NCBI GenBank assembly: GCA_002690325.1
Contig: NZED01000011.1
Coordinates: forward strand, 35,765-69,114
Direction: 5' to 3'
DNA: 33,350 bases
DNA from: Synechococcus sp. ARS1019
GTDB lineage: Bacteria > Cyanobacteriota > Cyanobacteriia > PCC-6307 > Cyanobiaceae
The notes under the pieces were generated by a model. That model was not told where the DNA came from, searched no databases, and saw only the letters and a list, made by a program, of their open reading frames with translations. Both the position numbers and the translations under genes were made by a program. This document shows positions 17,399 to 23,471 of this stretch, piece after piece. Position 1 is the stretch's first letter, and every line of letters begins with the position of its first letter.

Positions 17399-18343
17399 TC
17401 AGAGGTTGACCCGGATCTGACGAAATCGTCGATCCGGGTCGATGTCATAAACAACCGACGCCTGATCCAGCTCGAACGAGATTGCTGGGATGGCTGTTTG
17501 AATCATGCGGATGAACGCTGAGACAGCTGAATCCGAAAGCCCTGTTCCTCGATCGCGCTGCATGGCTTGTTCTTGTTGTCGCTTCCAGATCATGGGAGCG
17601 TTGAAATCCGTGGCGGCCAATTGCCAGAGCGTGTCGATTTCATCCCAGACGCGTTGATAAGACGCAAGTTTGTCCTGGATCAATTCGCGGTAGCTCAACT
17701 CTTCGATGGTCAGGGGATTGCGAAGGTGCGAACTGCCTTCGTTGAGATGGTCTCCCGCTCCTAAGGGTGAACAACCGAGGAACCATCCTTCAACGATGAG
17801 AACATCGGCATTGCATCGGATGGATCCAGACCGGTCGCCACGTCCTTGTCGAAGGGCTTTATCAAAGCGTGGAAACGTGACGCTGGCGCCTTGTTTCCAA
17901 CGCGACAGACACTCAACCATCAATGCAGTGTCGTGGCTCCCAGGAAGCGCGCGTGGGACAGCCCATGGGTTTCCTGCCATGGCACGGTCCATCTCCGCAG
18001 CCGGCAGGTAGAAGTCGTCAATGGAAATCACCTGAATGGCGAATCCAAGGCTGTCGCTAGCAGCCGTTAGCCATTCTCCAAATGTCGTCTTGCCGCATCC
18101 GGGCAGAGCACTGAGGCCAATCAGTGTGCGTTGGGAGGCTGTGATGGCTTGTTCTGCTCGGCTCAGCAGTGGAAGGCCGAGACACCACAGCCAATCCGAG
18201 TCGGTCCCCTGAGCCCAAAGATGGACCGCCAGATCTTCAGCATCTTTGTCTAACCATGCTTGCGTCCATGACCTCAAATCCGTTTGAGCCACTGCTTCAA
18301 CCAACTCCGGAAGCCCCTTGAGCGGATGGGGTTTGGGACGCAT
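17399..18343 (-). CDS. glyK: D-glycerate 3-kinase (plant/cyanobacterial type)
   Basis: A 314-aa P-loop kinase phosphorylating D-glycerate to 3-phosphoglycerate, the last step of the photorespiratory cycle. The P-loop is GLSALPGCGKTT at about residues 76-87. IDDFYLP lies near 108-114, PRALPGSHD near 130-138 (a characteristic glycerate kinase segment) and VEGWFLG downstream. The start was chosen at the ATG at 18343, one base after the ycf20 stop. The longer frame to 18499 would run through most of ycf20, and its extra residues are not kinase-like. It is the third gene of the CbbY / Ycf20 / GlyK operon. Confidence 0.88.
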   Translation of the reverse strand: MRPKPHPLKGLPELVEAVAQTDLRSWTQAWLDKDAEDLAVHLWAQGTDSDWLWCLGLPLLSRAEQAITASQRTLIGLSALPGCGKTTFGEWLTAASDSLGFAIQVISIDDFYLPAAEMDRAMAGNPWAVPRALPGSHDTALMVECLSRWKQGASVTFPRFDKALRQGRGDRSGSIRCNADVLIVEGWFLGCSPLGAGDHLNEGSSHLRNPLTIEELSYRELIQDKLASYQRVWDEIDTLWQLAATDFNAPMIWKRQQEQAMQRDRGTGLSDSAVSAFIRMIQTAIPAISFELDQASVVYDIDPDRRFRQIRVNL

Positions 18344-18344
18344 A

Positions 18345-18683
18345 TCAGGAACCAACTTTGAAGGCCTCCAACACCACGCCATAAACCAGGCCAATCCTGA
18401 AGAGATCCAGGCAATGCCAAAACAGAGGGAGAGGGTGTCGCGAGATCTGATCGCGGGCACGCACCATGACTTCGCATGACACCAGCAAGGCCAGGGCACT
18501 CAAGGTGCGAATTCCAAACAACTCACCCACGTGCTCAAGCAAATTGCTGGCCACGAAAAAGCCAGCAAGGAATGCCACTAATGTCCAGGCCCGTCGCCAC
18601 CAAGGTCCAACAATGATTGGACTCAACTGACCTCCAAGCTCGCTTTCAAAACGAGCTAATCGAGTGCGTTGCCGTGACGGCAT
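18345..18683 (-). CDS. ycf20: Ycf20-like (DUF565) membrane protein
   Basis: A 112-aa protein: a basic N-terminus (MPSRQRTRLARFESELGGQL), the PWWRRAWTLVAFLAGFFVAS first membrane segment, a second hydrophobic segment (RTLSALALLVSCEVMV), and a third weaker one at the C-terminus (LDLFRIGLVYGVVLEAF). This matches the Ycf20/DUF565 family found in cyanobacteria and plastids, which has been linked to energy-dependent quenching in algae but whose biochemistry is unknown. The start at the ATG 18683 lies 5 bp after the phosphatase stop; the longer frame to 18845 would run back into that gene. Its stop is one base before the glyK ATG. Confidence 0.82.
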   Translation of the reverse strand: MPSRQRTRLARFESELGGQLSPIIVGPWWRRAWTLVAFLAGFFVASNLLEHVGELFGIRTLSALALLVSCEVMVRARDQISRHPLPLFWHCLDLFRIGLVYGVVLEAFKVGS

Positions 18684-18688
18684 TGATA

Positions 18689-19438
18689 TCAGCCTCCCCG
18701 GAGCAGATCCTGCAGATACTTCACCGTCACCAGCCCCTCTGTGCAAGTCGGTCCAGCACTCTGACGACATGGCTGATCGGGCTCTCCAAGGTGGTTCACA
18801 ACAGCAACGGCGTCGTTGAACCTTCTCAAAAGCTCCTTTTCCCACGGAGACGGCGTCAGCAAACAGGGAAGCCCGGCTCCCAGGGCTGAGTCCAAACCAG
18901 CTAAGGAGTCCTCAATCGCGAGGCAATCATCGGCCGAAACGCCCGCTCGGCTCACGGCTAATTGATATAGATCAGGAGCAGGCTTTCCGTTCTGGACATC
19001 ATCGGCAGTGATGATTCCAGAAAATTTCGATTTGTCTTCAGGGCTGACCGACAACAGTGCCTCCACTGAGGCACGGCCGCTGGAGGTCACAATCCAATTC
19101 TGAATTCCGGCGTGGCTGAGGCTGGATAACAAACGCTTCACGCCAGGCCGCCATCCGACCGCTCCCGCTTCAATTTCTTCGCTGTAGTGAAGTCTTTTGC
19201 GTTCTCGAAGTTGTTGGAGCTGGTCGTGATTGAGGGACAGGCCCAACTCAGCACAAGCCTGTTGCACGCGTCTTAGTCCACCCGGAATCTCCAACCGTTT
19301 GGCGTACTCCAGGCGATCCCAGTGCAGCGGTAGTCCGAGCTCAGCAAATGCACGGTTGAACGCCGGTCGATGGCCGTCCATTTCCGTATCGGCAAGTGTG
19401 CCGTCCACATCCCAGAACACGACGTTCAGCGTCGCCAT
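18689..19438 (-). CDS. cbbY: CbbY-type HAD phosphatase (probable xylulose-1,5-bisphosphate phosphatase)
   Basis: A 249-aa HAD-superfamily hydrolase. Nucleophile Asp10 and general acid Asp12 lie in FWDVDGTLAD; the cap contains DTEMDGHRPAFNRAF, close to the DTExDGHRxxFNxxF signature of plant and bacterial CbbY. Motif II is VTSSGRAS, the motif III Lys is in NGKPAPDLY, and motif IV is IEDSLAG. CbbY removes the Rubisco misfire product xylulose-1,5-bisphosphate. Start set at the ATG 19438 (MATLNVVF); an upstream start at 19468 is possible. It is the first gene of an operon with ycf20 and glyK, and divergent from recJ. Exact substrate is inferred from the signature; a generic sugar-phosphate phosphatase is the alternative. 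Confidence 0.82.
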   Translation of the reverse strand: MATLNVVFWDVDGTLADTEMDGHRPAFNRAFAELGLPLHWDRLEYAKRLEIPGGLRRVQQACAELGLSLNHDQLQQLRERKRLHYSEEIEAGAVGWRPGVKRLLSSLSHAGIQNWIVTSSGRASVEALLSVSPEDKSKFSGIITADDVQNGKPAPDLYQLAVSRAGVSADDCLAIEDSLAGLDSALGAGLPCLLTPSPWEKELLRRFNDAVAVVNHLGEPDQPCRQSAGPTCTEGLVTVKYLQDLLRGG

Positions 19439-19498
19439 CAGACGTCCACCGCTCAGACCGGGCACCATGCTGATGCAACCACATGAATTGAGCTGCTG

Positions 19499-21391
19499 GT
19501 GTCTGTGTCTATCCGGCGCTGGAGCTGGTCCCTTCCGGCTGTGGTTGGTTCAGATCCGCTGGCTGGCCTCAATTTGCCTCTGGCCCTCCGCTGTTTGCTT
19601 CAACGCAGAGGTTTCACCACGGAATCTGCGGCTGAAGCCGTGCTTAATCCAATGGATCTGCCGGATCCCAGTGAGCACTTTCCTGATCTGGAAAGGGCAC
19701 TGCTGCGTTTAGAGCGCAGTTGTCGCTTGGGGGAAAAGGTCGCCATTTGCGGCGACTATGACGCCGATGGAATGACCAGTACCGCCCTGTTGCTCCGGGC
19801 GCTGACCGCTTTGGGGGCAGATCCCGTACCAGCGATTCCGTCGCGTATGGAAGACGGCTATGGACTCAATCGGGGCATGGTGGAAACGCTGAATCAGCAA
19901 GACATTCGAGTTCTCGTCACCGTTGACAACGGTGTCTCCGCTGATGAAGCACTGATCTGCGCAGAGCAACTCGGCCTTGAAGTGATCGTGACGGACCATC
20001 ACGCCATACCTCTGGAACGCCCCCCCATGACGGCGTTGATCCATCCCGAAACCACACCCGATGGCTCGCCCTATCGCGGATTAGCGGGCGTTGGTTTGGC
20101 TTTTGTGTTGGCTCACGCCCTGGCAGACCGTCTCAAGAAACCGGATGCGATTCTCGCGGCGCGGGATCTGTTCTGCATCGGAACCGTCGCCGATATGGCT
20201 CCTTTGTTGGGTGCCAATCGCCGTTGGCTCATCGATGGATTGAAGACACTGCATCGCAGCCCCTGTGCTGGCGTTCAGGCTCTTCAACGGCTGGCTGGTC
20301 TTGGGGATCAAGCCTTGAGCGCCGATGACATCGGTTTTCAGCTGGCGCCACGCATCAATGCGGTGGGACGTTTGGGTGATCCTGAATTGGTCGTTCAACT
20401 CTTAACCGCATCAGATCACAACGAGGCGATCGCGCTCGCTCGGCAGTGTGATGACTTCAACCGCCAACGGCGTGAACTGTGTGATGCCATCGAGGCTGAA
20501 GCAACGGCCCTTGTTGAGGCTGATCAGGGCCAGTTGCCACCGTTTTTGTTATTGGCGCAGGGTCACTGGCACCACGGCGTGATCGGCATTGTTGCGGCAC
20601 GACTGATGGATCGCTTCCATCGTCCTGCAGCGTTATTGGCCGGAGAAGGCAATGGCCGGTTGCGGGCATCAGTCCGCGCTCCCGCAGGCTTTGCCGTTGA
20701 TCAGGCTCTGCAAGCTTGTGCTCAGCATCTCGAACGCTTCGGTGGGCATCCCGCAGCAGGTGGATTCACCGTTGAAGCCAGCAAAGTGAGCGCCTTGCAT
20801 GCACAGTTGAACGATCTTGCTGCGGACTGGCTTGCATCTCAAGGGGACGGTGTTCCGATCCGTCCGGAAGCACTGCTTCGTCTTGAGGAGATCAATTGGG
20901 AGTTCTGGGCTCAATTAAGACGCCTCGAACCGTTCGGAATTGGTCATCCAACTCCACTGTTTTGGGCGAGAGATTGCCACCTTGTGCAATCACGTCTCGT
21001 CAATGGGGGCCATCTCTCTGTGCTGATTGAGCAGGGTGACGTGCAACGTCGAGGGATTGCCTGGCGATGGGACTCGTCTCAGCCGGTACCGGACCATTGT
21101 GATCTTGCCTTTCGAATCACCGAAAACAGCTGGAAGGGCGAACGACGCCTGCAGTTAGAGATCAAAGCCATCCGACAACATTCTCCCCGTGTCTCACTTC
21201 GCTACGGGAAGCGGGATTACGTCGCTGAACGATCGTCAGACGACAGCATTTTGATTCGCAATTCGGCTGGAGAAACGCTCCACGCAACGGGTACATCAAC
21301 AGACCGAGAGGGAGGAGATCAACGTTTTCGCCATCCCTCCGTGATGCACCTGGTCGACCAAGCCTGTTTGGGTCTTGGACTAAGACCCTGA
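19499..21391 (+). CDS. recJ: Single-stranded-DNA-specific 5'-3' exonuclease RecJ
   Basis: A 630-aa DHH-family nuclease used in recombinational and mismatch repair. Motif I is GDYDADGMTS (residues 85-94), the middle aspartate motif is VTVDNGVS, and the DHH motif is VTDHHAIP (166-168). Further family motifs are APRINAVGRLGDP and the DHHA1 domain with GHWHHGVIGIVAARL and FGGHPAAGGF. The frame has no ATG; a stop at 19484 leaves the GTG at 19499 or the GTG at 19505 (giving MSIRRWSW) as starts. Length is in the normal RecJ range (about 570-640). Divergent from cbbY, with about 60 bp between starts. Confidence 0.95.
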   Translation: MSVSIRRWSWSLPAVVGSDPLAGLNLPLALRCLLQRRGFTTESAAEAVLNPMDLPDPSEHFPDLERALLRLERSCRLGEKVAICGDYDADGMTSTALLLRALTALGADPVPAIPSRMEDGYGLNRGMVETLNQQDIRVLVTVDNGVSADEALICAEQLGLEVIVTDHHAIPLERPPMTALIHPETTPDGSPYRGLAGVGLAFVLAHALADRLKKPDAILAARDLFCIGTVADMAPLLGANRRWLIDGLKTLHRSPCAGVQALQRLAGLGDQALSADDIGFQLAPRINAVGRLGDPELVVQLLTASDHNEAIALARQCDDFNRQRRELCDAIEAEATALVEADQGQLPPFLLLAQGHWHHGVIGIVAARLMDRFHRPAALLAGEGNGRLRASVRAPAGFAVDQALQACAQHLERFGGHPAAGGFTVEASKVSALHAQLNDLAADWLASQGDGVPIRPEALLRLEEINWEFWAQLRRLEPFGIGHPTPLFWARDCHLVQSRLVNGGHLSVLIEQGDVQRRGIAWRWDSSQPVPDHCDLAFRITENSWKGERRLQLEIKAIRQHSPRVSLRYGKRDYVAERSSDDSILIRNSAGETLHATGTSTDREGGDQRFRHPSVMHLVDQACLGLGLRP

Positions 21392-21410
21392 AGGCATCAA
21401 TGGAGTCCGA

Positions 21411-21518
21411 TCAGAGGGCACCACGGCGGTAAAAGAGGATGAAGATCACAGCAGGGCCAGCCAGAGTGATCAGCGCAAGGGCGGCGAAGTTGGCGATCAG
21501 ATGAAAGTCGATGCCCAT
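21411..21518 (-). CDS. psb30: Photosystem II reaction centre protein Psb30 (Ycf12)
   Basis: A 35-aa single-membrane-span protein, [20 protein letters not shown] followed by [15 protein letters not shown]. The [11 protein letters not shown] core and the RRGAL/RKGNL-type end match Ycf12/Psb30 of algae and cyanobacteria, a small subunit at the edge of the photosystem II core near PsbJ and cytochrome b559 that helps stability under high light. It is a stand-alone gene on the minus strand, 19 bp beyond the recJ stop and convergent with it. A good sigma-70-like promoter lies just upstream, giving a leader of about 20 bases. Confidence 0.9.
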   Translation of the reverse strand: MGIDFHLIANFAALALITLAGPAVIFILFYRRGAL

Positions 21519-21544
21519 GGGTGAAAAGCGCTTCTCAACGGTGG

Positions 21545-21573
21545 ATTGTCGATCAGGCTACGAGGCTTGCCAA
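21545..21573 (-). promoter_or_regulatory. Candidate promoter of psb30
   Basis: Read on the minus strand: TTGGCA (plus coordinates 21568-21573), 17-bp spacer, GACAAT (21545-21550). The -35 matches 5/6 and the -10 matches 4/6 of the consensus with ideal spacing; the predicted start near 21538 lies about 20 bases before the psb30 ATG. Confidence 0.5.
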
Positions 21574-21655
21574 CCCCGCAGGTTCTTTGAACCCATGCAC
21601 TGTGACGGCTTGTGATGTTGCAAGCATTGATATGACTTGATTCTCTGCAAACACA

Positions 21656-21680
21656 CGCCACCGTTTTGAATCAGGTGGCG
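21656..21680 (-). terminator. Inverted repeat, possible weak terminator upstream of psb30
   Basis: CGCCACC (21656-21662) pairs perfectly with GGTGGCG (21674-21680) across an 11-base loop. On the minus strand it is followed by TGTGTTT, only weakly T-rich; on the plus strand no T-run follows. It lies 31 bp downstream of the small minus-strand reading frame ending at 21712 and could end its transcript. Confidence 0.35.
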
Positions 21681-21711
21681 CGGCGGGTTGATGGGGATCA
21701 ATCAATTCTGT

Positions 21712-21888
21712 TTACTGATTGGGCTGAGTGCTGATGAACCTCAAAGCCCACAATCCCGCATAGGCGAACAGGAGTGCAGCAGAGACGAAGACCAGTACCA
21801 ACTCAGACACAGCCTGCTGCCAAGGAAGGGTGTTTCTAGCCAGATCTGGCGAGCGCTCGGCCAAGGCACCCGGGTTACTTGAAACCAA
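21712..21888 (-). CDS. Possible small single-span membrane protein
   Basis: A reading frame of up to 58 codons if started at the TTG at 21888, or only 32 residues if started at the GTG just before SELVLVFVSAALLFAY. Its C-terminal half is a clear hydrophobic span (ELVLVFVSAALLFAYAGLWAL) with a polar tail RFISTQPNQ. The frame continues further upstream, but that part passes through a minus-strand terminator at 21890-21920, so translation from there is unlikely. No family is recognised. Hairpins on both sides and the membrane-like sequence make it plausible, but coding is not proven. Confidence 0.3.
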   Translation of the reverse strand: MVSSNPGALAERSPDLARNTLPWQQAVSELVLVFVSAALLFAYAGLWALRFISTQPNQ

Positions 21889-21889
21889 T

Positions 21890-21920
21890 AAAAAAGTCCT
21901 CCCCCTCAACAAGGAAGGAC
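21890..21920 (-). terminator. Minus-strand rho-independent terminator
   Basis: On the minus strand: GTCCTTCC, loop TTGTTGAGG, GGGAGGAC, then six T (plus-strand A-run 21890-21895). The 8-bp stem includes one G-U wobble that works only in the minus-strand RNA; in a plus-strand RNA the same position is a C-A mismatch. A minus-strand transcript starting to the right must end here, but no recognised gene feeds it. Confidence 0.7.
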
Positions 21921-22322
21921 CCATCGTTGGCACATCACCCCAAGTGAATGCCTCCGCATAGCTAGCAAGAACATGCAGTCATGCGCGAGTGCGCAATGCT
22001 GCGGTGCTGCTGTTGCGTCATCCGAACTAAAAAAAACGGCCTTCTCCCAAAAGCCGCTCATTAGCTTGACGCTGTGTCCATTTTTACGTTGTCGTCGCGC
22101 AATGCAACTGGCTTAAGTACTTACGGGGGACTGACTCACTCAACAACCGAGTCCACAGAAAGGTCTCTCTTTGCTCGTTCGAATCGTTCCAAAAACGATC
22201 CACCAAAACGACGGTCAGCTCGACGACGTTGCAGTAGAAAGGAATGAGATGTCCAACGAAAAACCCTGCTGTGACTGAATGTTTGTCCACAGCGGCGGTC
22301 ATCAGACGACACAGGATTAGCC
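21921..22322. other. Sparse intergenic stretch with no recognised gene
   Basis: About 400 bp left of the Cys-cluster gene with no protein I recognise. Contents: a ~110-bp segment between two minus-strand terminators (22029 and 21920) that could encode a small RNA; a minus-strand frame of about 72-81 codons ending at 22084, without family resemblance; and a 10-bp perfect palindrome TAAGTACTTA at 22114-22123. No tRNA, rRNA or repeat is seen. Confidence 0.5.
22029..22056 (-). terminator. Second minus-strand rho-independent terminator
   Basis: On the minus strand: CGGCTTTT, loop GGGA, GAAGGCCG, then eight T (plus-strand A-run 22029-22036). The stem uses G-U wobbles valid only in the minus-strand RNA. 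It lies 28 bp downstream of the end of an unrecognised minus-strand frame (stop at 22084) and about 110 bp upstream of the other terminator at 21890-21920. Confidence 0.72.
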
Positions 22323-22691
22323 ATGACAACCGACCATCAGACGTGGCATTGCATCCAGCACTGCGGTGCGTGCTGCAGGCTTTGTCCTGATGAACGCCAG
22401 GAGGCCCTTGAGGCCTTAACGCCTGAGCAACAACAGCAGTACCTCTCCATGGTCGGAGACGACGGCTGGTGCATTCATTACGACAGTGGCGGCCGTCGCT
22501 GTCGAATTTATGACCAGCGGCCTGAGTTCTGTCATGTGAGCGCTCTCGGCGCCCTGTTTGATGTGCCAGACAGCAATTTTGACCCCTTCGCCATTGCCTG
22601 TTGCCGTCAGCAGATCAGATCCATCTACGGCGGTCGTAGTGATGTCATGCGTAAGTTCAACCGTTCCATTCGAAATGGAGGGTCTCCCTGA
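22323..22691 (+). CDS. YkgJ-family cysteine-cluster protein
   Basis: A 122-aa small soluble protein with an N-terminal cysteine cluster: C10, C14, C17, C18 and C21 (HCIQHCGACCRLC). It is followed by GWCIHYDSGGRRCRIYDQRPEFC, the typical YkgJ/CxxCxxCC (PF03692) pattern thought to bind zinc or iron. Its cellular role is unknown. The stop overlaps the next start by one base (TGATG), so it is translationally coupled with two GDT1-type cation transporters, which fits a metal-handling role; that is inference from context. Confidence 0.85.
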   Translation: MTTDHQTWHCIQHCGACCRLCPDERQEALEALTPEQQQQYLSMVGDDGWCIHYDSGGRRCRIYDQRPEFCHVSALGALFDVPDSNFDPFAIACCRQQIRSIYGGRSDVMRKFNRSIRNGGSP

Positions 22692-23023
22692 TGACCGAAA
22701 CAGGCGCTGACCAGCGTCCTCCGTTCACCACTGTTCTCTTCAGCACGTTCACAACGGTTTTCGTGGCTGAGCTTGGCGATAAGACTCAGCTCGCCACTTT
22801 GTTGTTGTCTGCCCAGTCGGGGGCTCCGTGGCTTGTGTTTGTTGGCGCAGCTACAGCCTTAATTGCCTCGAGCCTTGTTGGTGTTTTGGTGGGTCGTTGG
22901 TTGTCTCAGGTTTTGGCACCAGAGCGTTTGGAACTGATGGCCGGTGTCTTGATGGTTGGCCTCGGATTGTGGCTCGGTTTCCAGGCATGCCAGTCATTAC
23001 TGCAAACCCCGTTGGGAGCTTGA
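22691..23023 (+). CDS. TMEM165/GDT1 family (UPF0016) half-size transporter, first copy
   Basis: A 110-aa membrane protein with about three spans and one signature motif ELGDKT at residues 27-32 (VFVAELGDKTQLATLLL). Full-size GDT1 proteins have two such motifs in six spans, so this is a single-motif half. Family members export Mn2+ or exchange Ca2+/Mn2+ for H+; the Synechocystis homologue is a manganese exporter protecting photosystem II assembly. It lies directly before a second half-size gene (3-bp gap), and the two products presumably form a heterodimer in the plasma or thylakoid membrane. Confidence 0.88.
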   Translation: MTETGADQRPPFTTVLFSTFTTVFVAELGDKTQLATLLLSAQSGAPWLVFVGAATALIASSLVGVLVGRWLSQVLAPERLELMAGVLMVGLGLWLGFQACQSLLQTPLGA

Positions 23024-23026
23024 GCC

Positions 23027-23344
23027 ATGGATATCCCTCTACTGCTATCGACCTTCTTCACCGTGTTCTTGGCTGAGCTCGGCGACAAAACTCAACTCGC
23101 AACCGTTGCGCTGAGCGGAACGTCCAATCGGCCACTCGCAGTCTTTATTGGCTCGTCCTCTGCCTTGGTTCTTGCCAGCTTGATCGGTGCATTGGCTGGC
23201 GGATCCGTCTCTGGATTTATTCGCACTGATCTGCTTCAGCTGATCGCATCTGCAGGGTTTTTATTGATCGGTGGACGTTTGCTTTGGCCTCTTGTCACAG
23301 CCGAGCCCACACCACAAAACAACGAGGAACCGTCGTCTGACTAA
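23027..23344 (+). CDS. TMEM165/GDT1 family (UPF0016) half-size transporter, second copy
   Basis: A 105-aa membrane protein with one ELGDKT motif at residues 17-22 (FFTVFLAELGDKTQLATVAL), about three spans and a short acidic tail (TPQNNEEPSSD). It clearly shares ancestry with the previous gene: the motif regions are nearly identical, VF(V/L)AELGDKTQLAT. The pair reproduces a full six-span, two-motif cation/proton exchanger as two chains. Probable substrate Mn2+ (perhaps Ca2+), by family. Confidence 0.88.
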   Translation: MDIPLLLSTFFTVFLAELGDKTQLATVALSGTSNRPLAVFIGSSSALVLASLIGALAGGSVSGFIRTDLLQLIASAGFLLIGGRLLWPLVTAEPTPQNNEEPSSD

Positions 23345-23437
23345 ATCCCATCGCTTGGACTTCTAAAGTCTTGGAGGTATCGATCGTTTTGCACGACTCC
23401 CGCTGCGTCGGTCGTCACGCGTCGACACCCTCTTCCC

Positions 23438-23454
23438 CCGACCTTGAAGGTCGG
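23438..23454 (+). promoter_or_regulatory. Leader hairpin 17 bp upstream of the RNase R-like gene
   Basis: CCGACCT-TGA-AGGTCGG, a perfect 7-bp stem with a 3-base loop ending 17 bp before the start codon at 23472, followed by TTTCACC. It could be a weak terminator of the preceding operon or a structure in the leader of the RNase R-like mRNA. The rest of the 23345-23471 gap shows only a 5-bp hairpin (GACTT-CTA-AAGTC at 23358-23370). Confidence 0.4.
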
Positions 23455-23471
23455 TTTCACCGACTGTCCCG

